In this document: positions 1 through 6,904 of the stretch, in pieces
How positions within the stretch are numbered: position 1 is the first letter of the stretch
How the letters are laid out: each line of letters starts with the position of its first letter
Origin: an uncultured Lachnospiraceae bacterium
GTDB lineage: Bacteria > Bacillota > Clostridia > Lachnospirales > Lachnospiraceae
NCBI GenBank assembly: GCA_902797475.1
Contig: CADBTG010000189.1
Location: 1 to 9,489 of the forward strand
Reading direction: 5' to 3'
DNA length: 9,489 bases
The notes under the pieces: generated by a model
Told to the model about the DNA's origin: nothing
The model's database searches: none
Seen by the model: the letters and a program-made list of their open reading frames with translations, nothing else
Program-made: the position numbers and the translations under genes

Positions 1-66
1 CACGGATTTGCCGGACTGACGACAGAGGGGGAGCTTCATATTCACCCCTGGAGTTATTATGAATGA
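1..66 (+). CDS. 3' end of an unidentified upstream gene (partial)
   Basis: Frame 1 is open from the window edge and reads HGFAGLTTEGELHIHPWSYYE before a TGA at 64-66. It overlaps the mutS2 start (59) by 8 bases, as expected for translationally coupled operon genes. Its codons (GAG, CTG, CAC, GCC, ACG) resemble those of the genes downstream. Frame 3 is also open and ends in a TGA at 60-62, giving a classic ATGA overlap, but it uses rarer codons (AGA, TTA, TCA) and is less protein-like. Too little remains to name a product. In some clostridia a U32-family peptidase gene precedes mutS2, but I cannot confirm that here. The stretch could also be untranslated leader. Confidence 0.4.
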   Translation, partial: HGFAGLTTEGELHIHPWSYYE

Positions 67-2425
67 CAGAGCAATTAAAATATTAGAGTTTGACAAGATC
101 CGTGAAATGCTTGTTCATTTTGCGGGATCTGATTTGGGACGCAGACGCTGTGCGGCCCTGGTGCCCTCGGATACGCGGGAACAGGCGGAAGCATGGCAGC
201 AGGAGACCGAGGATGCCCTGACAAGAACCTATTCGAAGGGTTCCCTTTCGTTCAGCGGCATTCCGGATATCGGTGATTCCCTGCTTCGCCTCGAGAGAGG
301 CGGTTGTCTGCAGATTCCCGAGCTTTTGCGCATCGGCTCGTTACTTACGGCAGTTGCCAGAGCAAAAGCGTACGGCTGCCCCGGAGACCGCGGCGAAGAC
401 GTGCCGGAGGATTCTCTTTCGGAACGTTTCGACCTGCTGCAGGAGCTTCGGAGCGAGAAGCTGGAAATCAGCCGCTGCATCCTTTCCGAAGAGGAAATCG
501 CGGACGATGCAAGCGCAGGCCTTAAGAGTGTTCGCCGTAAGATGAAGGCGACCAACGACAAGATTCATGAGAGACTCGGTTCCATCCTTTCCGCCGCCTC
601 GCAGGCCGGAATGATTCAGGACGCTCTCATTACGATGCGGGACGGCAGGTATTGCCTTCCGTATAAGAGCGAGTACAAAAACCAGGTTGCCGGCATGGTA
701 CACGACCAGTCCGCATCGGGCTCCACGTCTTTCATCGAGCCGATGGAAATCGTGAAGCTGAACAACGAATTGCGTGAACTGGAGATTGCCGAGGCGGAAG
801 AAATTCAGAAGGTTCTTGCTGCGTTAAGCGAAATGCTTGCGCCGTATGCCGGGGATCTCCGCTATGACCGCGAGGTTATGACGGAACTTGATTTCATCTT
901 CGCCAGAGCGTATCTGGCAAAGGAGATGAAGGCTGTCCGTCCCGAGTTCTCGGACGACCGTTCCGTTAAGATCGTGGCAGGCCGCCATCCTTTGATCGAC
1001 CCGAAGAAGGTTGTCCCGATTGATATTTCGTTCGGACAGTCTTACTCGAGGGTAGTCATCACGGGTCCGAATACCGGCGGTAAGACCGTTTCGTTAAAGA
1101 CGGTCGGACTGTTCACGCTGATGGGCCAGGCAGGCCTTCACGTACCGGCAAAGCACGGCACTGTACTTGGCATTTTCCCGGAGGTTTTTGCGGATATCGG
1201 AGATGAGCAGAGCATCGAACAGTCTCTGTCCACATTTTCCTCGCATATGACCAACACGGTTAAGATTCTCGAGCAGGCAGAGGAGGATTCGCTTGTCCTG
1301 TTCGATGAGCTCGGCGCGGGTACCGACCCGACGGAGGGTGCCGCACTGGCGATGGCAATCTTGAGCAGGCTGCACCGTTTCGACATCCGGACGATGGCGA
1401 CAACGCACTATGCGGAGCTGAAGGTTTTCGCCATGACGACGGAGGGTGTCATCAACGCCTGCTGCGAATTCGACGTGGAATCGCTCCGCCCGACGTACCG
1501 GCTTTTGATGGGAATCCCCGGAAAGAGCAACGCATTTGCCATCTCTAAACGGCTCGGCCTTCCCGACGAAATCATCGCGGAAGCGGATTCCTACATCGGC
1601 ATCCGGGACAAGAGCTTTGAGGATATGATTGCGGGACTCGAGGAGACCAGGCTGAAGCTCGAGGAAGAGCTGAGCCAGGCCAAGGCGGACCGCAGGGAGA
1701 CCGCGCTTCAAAGAAGCGAGTGGGAGAAGAAGAACAAAGCCATCGAGGAGCGCAAGGACCGCATCATCGCCGACGCGAAAGCCGAGGCGGGACGCGTGCT
1801 GCAGGATGCGAAGGACTTCGCGGACGAGACAATCCGCCGCATCAACAAACTCGGCACATCCGGTGCAAACATGGCAGCGCTTGAGGACGAACGCCGCAAA
1901 ACCCGCGAGAAGTTAAATGCTACGGTTCCGGCGAACGAGCTGAAGAAGGAGCAGAAGAAGGGCGAACACAAGGCCGAGGAATTCCGAATCGGCGACCCGG
2001 TGCTCGTTTTGAGCATGAATGTGAAGGGCACCATTCATACGCTCCCGAACGCCAAGGGCGACTGCTTCGTGACGATGGGAATCATGACGACCAAGGTCAA
2101 CATCCGGGATCTCGCGATTCTGGAGGCTCCGAAAGAGGAAAATGTCAAGAAGGTCTTCACGGCAACCGGAATCGGCAACAAAGCGATGACGATAAGCCCC
2201 GAGCTGAATCTCGTCGGCAAGAGGACGGACGAGGCCGTGGCGGAGCTTGACAAATATCTGGACGATGCCTACCTTGCACACATTAACAAAGTAACGATCA
2301 TACACGGACGCGGCACGGGAGCCGTTCGGCAGGCCGTGCATCAACATTGCAAACGGACGAAATATGTCAAGTCCTATACCATTTCCCCCGATTACGGGTC
2401 GACCGAAGTGGAGTTTAAGGACTGA
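59..2425 (+). CDS. mutS2: MutS2 family ATPase/endonuclease with C-terminal Smr domain
   Basis: This is a full-length 788-residue MutS2, close to the usual family length. The N-terminus (NDRAIKILEFDKIREML) is typical. A MutS core and clamp region (about 130-300) leads to the ABC ATPase: Walker A GPNTGGKT at 336-343 and Walker B LVLFDELGAGTDP at 412-424 with D416 and E417. A long charged coiled coil covers about 520-600, a KOW-like segment about 640-690, and a Smr domain about 714-788 with the conserved HGRGTGAVR at 749-757. MutS2 proteins lack the mismatch-reading domain of MutS. They have been linked to suppression of recombination and, in Bacillus subtilis, to binding collided ribosomes. The start at 59 has a TGGAG at 49-53, five bases upstream. 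One oddity is that the first Smr motif, usually LDLRG/LDLHG, reads LNLVG (716-720), so the acidic residue is Asn717. The gene ends 19 bases before the response regulator and is probably co-transcribed with it. Confidence 0.96.
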   Translation: MNDRAIKILEFDKIREMLVHFAGSDLGRRRCAALVPSDTREQAEAWQQETEDALTRTYSKGSLSFSGIPDIGDSLLRLERGGCLQIPELLRIGSLLTAVARAKAYGCPGDRGEDVPEDSLSERFDLLQELRSEKLEISRCILSEEEIADDASAGLKSVRRKMKATNDKIHERLGSILSAASQAGMIQDALITMRDGRYCLPYKSEYKNQVAGMVHDQSASGSTSFIEPMEIVKLNNELRELEIAEAEEIQKVLAALSEMLAPYAGDLRYDREVMTELDFIFARAYLAKEMKAVRPEFSDDRSVKIVAGRHPLIDPKKVVPIDISFGQSYSRVVITGPNTGGKTVSLKTVGLFTLMGQAGLHVPAKHGTVLGIFPEVFADIGDEQSIEQSLSTFSSHMTNTVKILEQAEEDSLVLFDELGAGTDPTEGAALAMAILSRLHRFDIRTMATTHYAELKVFAMTTEGVINACCEFDVESLRPTYRLLMGIPGKSNAFAISKRLGLPDEIIAEADSYIGIRDKSFEDMIAGLEETRLKLEEELSQAKADRRETALQRSEWEKKNKAIEERKDRIIADAKAEAGRVLQDAKDFADETIRRINKLGTSGANMAALEDERRKTREKLNATVPANELKKEQKKGEHKAEEFRIGDPVLVLSMNVKGTIHTLPNAKGDCFVTMGIMTTKVNIRDLAILEAPKEENVKKVFTATGIGNKAMTISPELNLVGKRTDEAVAELDKYLDDAYLAHINKVTIIHGRGTGAVRQAVHQHCKRTKYVKSYTISPDYGSTEVEFKD

Positions 2426-2430
2426 TCAAA

Positions 2431-2436
2431 AGGAGG
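2431..2436 (+). promoter_or_regulatory. Strong ribosome binding site that sets the response regulator start
   Basis: AGGAGG lies 5 bases after the mutS2 stop and 8 bases before the ATG at 2445. The open frame extends upstream to an ATG at 2364 inside mutS2. However, this site and the normal receiver-domain N-terminus (AEKQKILIVDDD) show that translation begins at 2445. Confidence 0.85.
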
Positions 2437-2444
2437 AGAAAAGC

Positions 2445-3188
2445 ATGGCGGAAAAGCAAAAGATTCTGATTGTGGATGACGACAACAATATTGCGGAGCT
2501 GATTGCTCTTTATCTGACAAAGGAGTGCTTCGAGACCAAAATCGTCGGAGACGGCGAGGAGGCAGTGCGCCAGTTCGCGGAGTTTGAACCGAATCTGGTG
2601 CTTCTCGACCTGATGCTTCCGGGCATTGACGGTTACGAGGTATGCCGTTCCATCCGGAAGACGAGCGACACGCCGATCATCATGCTTTCCGCTAAGGGCG
2701 AAATCTTCGACAAGGTGCTTGGACTTGAGCTCGGCGCGGACGATTACATGATGAAACCGTTCGATTCGAAGGAGCTGGTTGCGCGTGTTAAGGCCGTGCT
2801 TCGCCGCATGCGTCAGGACAATCCGCCGACGGAGCCTCTTCACGAGCAGCATTCCGGTCCGGTGGTCAGCAGCGAGCAGGGCGACTATGTTTCCTATACC
2901 GACCTGATCATCAACCAGACCAACTACGCCGTGACCTATATGGGAAGAAAACTGGAGATGCCGCCGAAGGAATTCGAGCTTCTCTATTATCTGGCTTCCC
3001 ATCCGAACCAGGTATTTACCAGAGAGCAGCTTTTGGATCGCATCTGGGGCTATGAATATGTCGGTGATACCCGTACCGTCGACGTGCATATTAAGCGCCT
3101 TCGTGAGAAGTTAAAAGACCACGAGGAGTGGCGCATCGGCACGGTTTGGGGCATCGGCTACAAGTTCGAACTGAGAAATGCACTGTAA
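2445..3188 (+). CDS. OmpR/PhoB-family response regulator
   Basis: This 247-residue DNA-binding response regulator is the cytoplasmic output of the two-component system it forms with the kinase gene that follows. The receiver domain (about 5-122) has the acidic pocket D11/D12/D13, phosphoacceptor Asp55 in VLLDLMLPGIDG, switch Ser82 in MLSAKG, and Lys104 in the MMKPF motif, so all key residues are intact. The winged-helix domain (about 148-245) has the family's MPPKEFELLYYLASHPNQVFTREQLLDRIWG region, the recognition helix region DTRTVDVHIKRLREKL, and the terminal WGIGYKF hairpin. The linker (about 123-147, rich in P, E, Q, H and S) is rather long for this family. The start at 2445 is chosen over 2364 because of the AGGAGG site and receiver homology. 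The target genes cannot be read from the sequence. I see no obvious direct-repeat operator in the window, and there is almost no non-coding room for one. Confidence 0.95.
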   Translation: MAEKQKILIVDDDNNIAELIALYLTKECFETKIVGDGEEAVRQFAEFEPNLVLLDLMLPGIDGYEVCRSIRKTSDTPIIMLSAKGEIFDKVLGLELGADDYMMKPFDSKELVARVKAVLRRMRQDNPPTEPLHEQHSGPVVSSEQGDYVSYTDLIINQTNYAVTYMGRKLEMPPKEFELLYYLASHPNQVFTREQLLDRIWGYEYVGDTRTVDVHIKRLREKLKDHEEWRIGTVWGIGYKFELRNAL

Positions 3189-3209
3189 CACGATTTACGG
3201 GAGTAAACC

Positions 3210-4619
3210 ATGAAGCATAAGGTCTGGCATAAATATGCCATTGTCTATCTGGTAGCGGCGGCGATGATTCTGATTGCAACCAATCTGATCGCCAGGCCGT
3301 TCTATCAAAGCGACAACATGAAAAGACATAAGGCCCGCATCTACAAGGAGTGTGTTGTCATTTCCGACGAATACATTTCCGAGTATAAGCTGCCCGGTTT
3401 CACGCTGGAGACATTCCTTCTCCAGATGAAAGCCGTGCGGATGATGCTCGACGCAGACATCTGGGTTGTGGGAGCCGACGGACGCATGATTGCCGCAACG
3501 GGCGAGAATCTGCAGACGACGCCGATCAACCTGAATGAGAAGGCACCGGGACTTTTGGACAACACCTATTCGGAGAATGTCTTCGTAGAGGGGCTGACAA
3601 AGGAGAAAGTTCTCTGCGCCGTTGAGCCGGTTAAGGAAGGTTACAACATCAAAGGTTTCATCGTCATTGCGGAGCCGATGTCACGTACGACCGACGAGAC
3701 CGACAATTTCATCACCCGCATGAACATCATATCGGGAAACTGCCTCCTGATTCTGCTCCTCGTATTTTTCCTGTTCGCGGTGTACCATACGAAAAACCTG
3801 CAGAACATCAACAAAACAATCATTGCCTATACGGACGGTGATTTCACGGCGGAAGCCGGTGTTCGCGGGCACGACGAATACCGAGACGTGGCGCTTTCCG
3901 CACACATGCTTGCGGAGCAGCACGCGAACCTCGTGGATTACCAGAAGAACTTCGTGGCAAATATCAGCCATGACTTCCGTTCTCCGCTGACCTCGATTAA
4001 GGGCTATGCCGAGGCTATGAAGGACGGCACGATTCCGTATGAGATTCAGGGCAAATACCTGAACATCATCCTGTTCGAGACGGAACGCCTTTCCAACCTG
4101 ACGAACGACCTGCTCGATCTGAGTAATTTCGAAAATAAGGGCGTACGGCTTATCTGGGAGCGGTTCGACATCGTAAAGATGCTGAAGCAGTCCTCCGCGA
4201 CATTTGAAGGAAAATGTTCCCAGAAGAACATGAAAATCCGCCTCGTATTTCCCGAAAACGAGTTATACGCCTATGCGGATAAAGGTAAGATTCAGCAGGT
4301 TGTCCACAACCTGATCGATAACGCAATCAAGTTCAGCAAACCCGACAGCGTCGTGACGGTTGTCGTGGCGGAGAAACGTGACAAGGTGCTCGTCTCCGTG
4401 AAGGACACCGGAATCGGAATTCCGAAGGACGCCATCGGTAAGATTTGGGAACGGTTCTACAAAACCGACCTGTCCCGCGGTAAAGACAAGCGCGGAACCG
4501 GTCTCGGACTTTCCATTACCAAGCAGATTATTGCCGCACATAACGAGAATATCAAGGTTATCAGTACCGAGGGCGAAGGTACCGAATTCGTCTTCAGTCT
4601 GCAGAGAGCGGATAGTTAG
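3210..4619 (+). CDS. Membrane sensor histidine kinase, partner of the upstream regulator
   Basis: This 469-residue protein has the classic sensor kinase layout. The first membrane segment is at about 9-28 (YAIVYLVAAAMILIATNLIA). An extracytoplasmic sensing region of about 140 residues (29-170) includes VVGADGRMIAATG (86-98), reminiscent of a PAS/Cache-like fold. The second membrane segment is at about 172-191 (NIISGNCLLILLLVFFLFAV). A weak HAMP-like linker (about 195-245) leads to HisKA with the autophosphorylation site His254 in NISHDFRSPLTS. The HATPase domain has the N-box NLIDNAIKFS (367-376), G1 DTGIGIP (399-405), F-box WERFYK (413-418) and G2 GTGLGL (429-434), so it should be active. 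The start at 3210 has GGGAG at 3199-3203, six bases upstream, and the gap to the regulator is 21 bases. Adjacency and order imply that the two are partners. The signal sensed is unknown, and the periplasm-facing protein encoded next may be involved. Confidence 0.95.
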   Translation: MKHKVWHKYAIVYLVAAAMILIATNLIARPFYQSDNMKRHKARIYKECVVISDEYISEYKLPGFTLETFLLQMKAVRMMLDADIWVVGADGRMIAATGENLQTTPINLNEKAPGLLDNTYSENVFVEGLTKEKVLCAVEPVKEGYNIKGFIVIAEPMSRTTDETDNFITRMNIISGNCLLILLLVFFLFAVYHTKNLQNINKTIIAYTDGDFTAEAGVRGHDEYRDVALSAHMLAEQHANLVDYQKNFVANISHDFRSPLTSIKGYAEAMKDGTIPYEIQGKYLNIILFETERLSNLTNDLLDLSNFENKGVRLIWERFDIVKMLKQSSATFEGKCSQKNMKIRLVFPENELYAYADKGKIQQVVHNLIDNAIKFSKPDSVVTVVVAEKRDKVLVSVKDTGIGIPKDAIGKIWERFYKTDLSRGKDKRGTGLGLSITKQIIAAHNENIKVISTEGEGTEFVFSLQRADS

Positions 4620-4622
4620 GAG
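4618..4622 (+). promoter_or_regulatory. Ribosome binding site overlapping the kinase stop codon
   Basis: AGGAG begins inside the kinase TAG stop (4617-4619) and sits 5 bases before the ATG at 4628. A possible GTG start at 4622 overlaps this Shine-Dalgarno sequence, so 4628 is the better start. The arrangement suggests translational coupling of the HtrA-like gene to the kinase. Confidence 0.75.
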
Positions 4623-4627
4623 TGGTT

Positions 4628-5905
4628 ATGAAACAAACAAATGATACAAAGGACGAGAACGCCAAAAAGGCTGCCGAAACAGGCGAGAATTACGGCTTCA
4701 TCAAAGAAGAGCGTGTTCCTCTCGGCAAATGGCAGAAGCGTCGGAAATACCTGCGAAACGCATTGATTGTCGTGGCGGTTGCCGCGCTGTTCGGTGTCAT
4801 CGCGAGATGCTCCTACGGAATCTCCGACTATGTCATCAGACATTTCTTCACGGACGATCCGAAGGAACCGGTAACCCTTCGACCGAGCCCGTCCGTTAAA
4901 GTCAATCCCGGCGGAGAAGTCATCCCGGACATCGACCTGAAAGCGCTTGAAAGCTATGAAAAGATTGTGCAGGGCGTGCAGGACGCTGTCGAGTCGCTTG
5001 ACCCGTGCATGGCACGCATCAGCTACGTATCGCGGATTAAGGACCCTGTGTTCGCCGATGTGACCGAAAGCGTCGTAGACACGAGCGGTGTCATCATCGC
5101 GGAGAACGGAGAGGCTTACCTGATTCTTGCCCAGTATGACGTTTATAATGAGACCCGGCATGACAACATCATGGTCACATTTTACGGAGGCAAGAAGGCA
5201 GAAGCCAAGGTGTTCCGCAAGGCGCCCGAGGAAGGGCTTGTGCTCTTTGCCGTGAAGCATAAAGACTTTTCCGCCGCAGATAAGAATCTCATTCGCACGG
5301 TGCCTTTCGGCAGATCCTCCGAGCTCACCCTCGGGTCTGCAATCATCGCGATCGGGTTCCCTAACGGGCATTCGCCTTCTGTGAACATGGGCATGGTTTC
5401 GAGCCGCGCCGAGAAGGTTTATGTGCCCGACAATGCGCTTGAAATCATTGACACCAATATGTTCGGCGGACGCGGAGAGAGCGGCATTTTGGTGAATTCT
5501 TCCGGCAAATTCGTGGGATTTATCACGAACCGTTATCATAACGGCGGCCAGAGCATCCAGGCGCTTAGCATTGATAAGTTCGAGGAGTTGCTCCGGCTTT
5601 TGGCAAATGACATGGCTTATCCCAGATTCGGTGCCGTGTTCCGCGACATCAATGACGAAGTGCTTTCGCAGATGTCCCTGCAGAACGGCATCATCATCGA
5701 TGAAATCGTGGAAGGAAGCTCGGCAGCGCAGCAGGGATTTCGAAAGGGAGACATCATCGTGAAACTGGACGGCAATCCGGTAACCGCGGTGGAAGAATTT
5801 TTCGCGATTTATTCGCGTTATACCCGCGGTGAGGACGTGGAAGCAACGTTCTACCGAAACGGCAAGGAAATGAAGAAAAAATGGACAGTCAGCCTGACTT
5901 ATTAG
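4628..5905 (+). CDS. HtrA-like membrane-anchored trypsin-fold protein with PDZ domain, catalytic triad incomplete
   Basis: This 425-residue protein has the layout of a clostridial HtrA/DegP relative. A charged cytoplasmic tail (1-40) precedes one membrane segment (about 44-60, NALIVVAVAALFGVIAR). A linker leads to a trypsin-like domain (about 110-325) and a C-terminal PDZ domain (about 334-425, including GIIIDEIVEGSSAAQQGFRK, then GDIIVKLDG). In active HtrA proteases the His lies in a TNxHVV motif. Here the matching stretch is LILAQYDV (165-172), with Gln169 or Tyr170 at that position. The Asp of the usual TDLAVLK is Gly203 (EGLVLFA). The nucleophile region, usually GNSGGPLVN, reads GESGILVN (283-290): Ser285 is kept but one residue of the loop is missing. 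By eye it is therefore probably not a working protease of this class and may act by binding peptides or partners through PDZ at the outer membrane face. Its place directly after the sensor kinase suggests a role in that signalling pathway, which is inference. Confidence 0.85.
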   Translation: MKQTNDTKDENAKKAAETGENYGFIKEERVPLGKWQKRRKYLRNALIVVAVAALFGVIARCSYGISDYVIRHFFTDDPKEPVTLRPSPSVKVNPGGEVIPDIDLKALESYEKIVQGVQDAVESLDPCMARISYVSRIKDPVFADVTESVVDTSGVIIAENGEAYLILAQYDVYNETRHDNIMVTFYGGKKAEAKVFRKAPEEGLVLFAVKHKDFSAADKNLIRTVPFGRSSELTLGSAIIAIGFPNGHSPSVNMGMVSSRAEKVYVPDNALEIIDTNMFGGRGESGILVNSSGKFVGFITNRYHNGGQSIQALSIDKFEELLRLLANDMAYPRFGAVFRDINDEVLSQMSLQNGIIIDEIVEGSSAAQQGFRKGDIIVKLDGNPVTAVEEFFAIYSRYTRGEDVEATFYRNGKEMKKKWTVSLTY

Positions 5906-5917
5906 AAAGAGGTACAT

Positions 5918-6859
5918 ATGCGTTATATCAAAGAACTGCGTGAAGGCGAAATGGTGACGGAGGTTTATCTGGTCAAACAGTGCCAGATTCTGAAGGCCAA
6001 GACAGGAAAGAATTACATGTCGCTGACGCTGCAGGACAGGTCGGGCTCGCTCGACGCGAAGGCGTGGGATCTCGGGCCTGCGATTGCCAATGTGGATCCG
6101 CTTGATTTCGTGAAGGTGGAAGGACAGGTGACGAGCTTCCAGAATGCGCTGCAGCTAAATGTGCGGCGGCTTCGGAAGGCCGACGAGGGCGAATACGACC
6201 AGGCAGATTACATCCCGACGACTGACAAAGACCGCAAGGAGATGTTTAAGGAGCTTAAAGGGTACATTGACTCCGTGAAGGAGCCGCACCTGAAGACGCT
6301 GCTTACGAACGTCTTTAGTGATAACGATATCGTGACCCGCTTCATGAATCATTCGGCTGCGAAGGCAATTCACCATGCCTTTGTCGGAGGCCTTTTGGAG
6401 CACACGCTTTCGGTGACGAAGATGTGTGCCTACCTTGCCGACAGTTATCCGATTCTGAACCGCGACCTTCTGCTTACGGCGGCGATATTCCACGACATCG
6501 GCAAGCTTTCCGAGATTTCTTCCTTCCCGGAAAATGATTACACCGACGACGGGAACCTGCTCGGGCATATCTTCCTCGGGGCCGAATTTGTCGGAAAGAA
6601 GATGGAAGAGATTCCTCATTTTCCTGCGGGACTGGCCTCAGAGCTTCGTCACTGCATCCTGGCGCACCACGGCGAGCTGACCTTCGGATCGCCGAAGAAG
6701 CCTGCTATCGCCGAGGCGCTCGCATTGAGCATGGCCGACAATCTGGATGCCAAAATGGAGTGCCTGAAGGAGCTTTTCGCAGGCAATGACACGGAGGGCG
6801 TCTGGCTCGGATACCAGAAGCTTTTTGAAAGCAACATTCGTATTACTTCGAAACAATAA
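5918..6859 (+). CDS. yhaM: 3'-5' exoribonuclease YhaM family (OB fold plus HD domain)
   Basis: This 313-residue protein matches the length and layout of YhaM, a cytoplasmic 3'-5' exoribonuclease that trims short RNA tails in Firmicutes. An N-terminal OB-fold nucleic-acid-binding domain (about 12-88) has the typical KTGKNYMSLTLQDRSGSLDAKAWD (28-51). A linker leads to an HD phosphohydrolase domain (about 140-300). Its metal ligands are present: His162 in GGLLEHT, His192-Asp193 in FHDIGK, His217 in GHIFLG, His250-His251 in LAHHGE, and Asp274 in MADNLDAK. The start at 5918 has AGAGG at 5908-5912, five bases upstream, and the gap to the preceding gene is 12 bases. It is probably part of the mutS2 transcript. 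A terminator-like hairpin begins seven bases after its stop codon. A different HD-domain nuclease function is possible but less likely given the close match in layout. Confidence 0.93.
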   Translation: MRYIKELREGEMVTEVYLVKQCQILKAKTGKNYMSLTLQDRSGSLDAKAWDLGPAIANVDPLDFVKVEGQVTSFQNALQLNVRRLRKADEGEYDQADYIPTTDKDRKEMFKELKGYIDSVKEPHLKTLLTNVFSDNDIVTRFMNHSAAKAIHHAFVGGLLEHTLSVTKMCAYLADSYPILNRDLLLTAAIFHDIGKLSEISSFPENDYTDDGNLLGHIFLGAEFVGKKMEEIPHFPAGLASELRHCILAHHGELTFGSPKKPAIAEALALSMADNLDAKMECLKELFAGNDTEGVWLGYQKLFESNIRITSKQ

Positions 6860-6865
6860 CAGGAG

Positions 6866-6891
6866 AAATGCCGCCGTCATGGCGGCATTTT
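6866..6891 (+). terminator. Probable rho-independent terminator or attenuator hairpin after yhaM
   Basis: A perfect 10-bp inverted repeat (AAATGCCGCC at 6866-6875 and GGCGGCATTT at 6881-6890) closes a 5-base loop, GTCAT. A run of four T (6888-6891) overlaps the end of the stem. The stem core is GC-rich, as in intrinsic terminators, but the T-tract is short and the next gene starts only 14 bases on. Termination may therefore be partial, or the hairpin may protect a 3' end. Confidence 0.65.
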
Positions 6892-6904
6892 CGGAAAGAA
6901 CAGC

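Noticed and set aside
1094..1711. A 205-codon minus-strand open frame inside mutS2.
   Set aside because: It is opposite the conserved ATPase region of MutS2, has no recognisable domain and no convincing start context.
2364..2444. A 27-codon upstream extension of the response regulator, overlapping mutS2.
   Set aside because: The extension is out of frame within mutS2, does not resemble the family N-terminus, and a strong AGGAGG precedes the ATG at 2445.
4616..5917. A 433-codon open frame on the minus strand that mirrors the whole HtrA-like gene.
   Set aside because: It has no matching domain, is rich in His, Arg and Cys as expected for the complement of a GC-biased gene, and lies wholly opposite a recognisable protein. 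Similar long minus-strand frames occur opposite mutS2, the regulator and the RlmD-like gene, so it is a codon-bias shadow.
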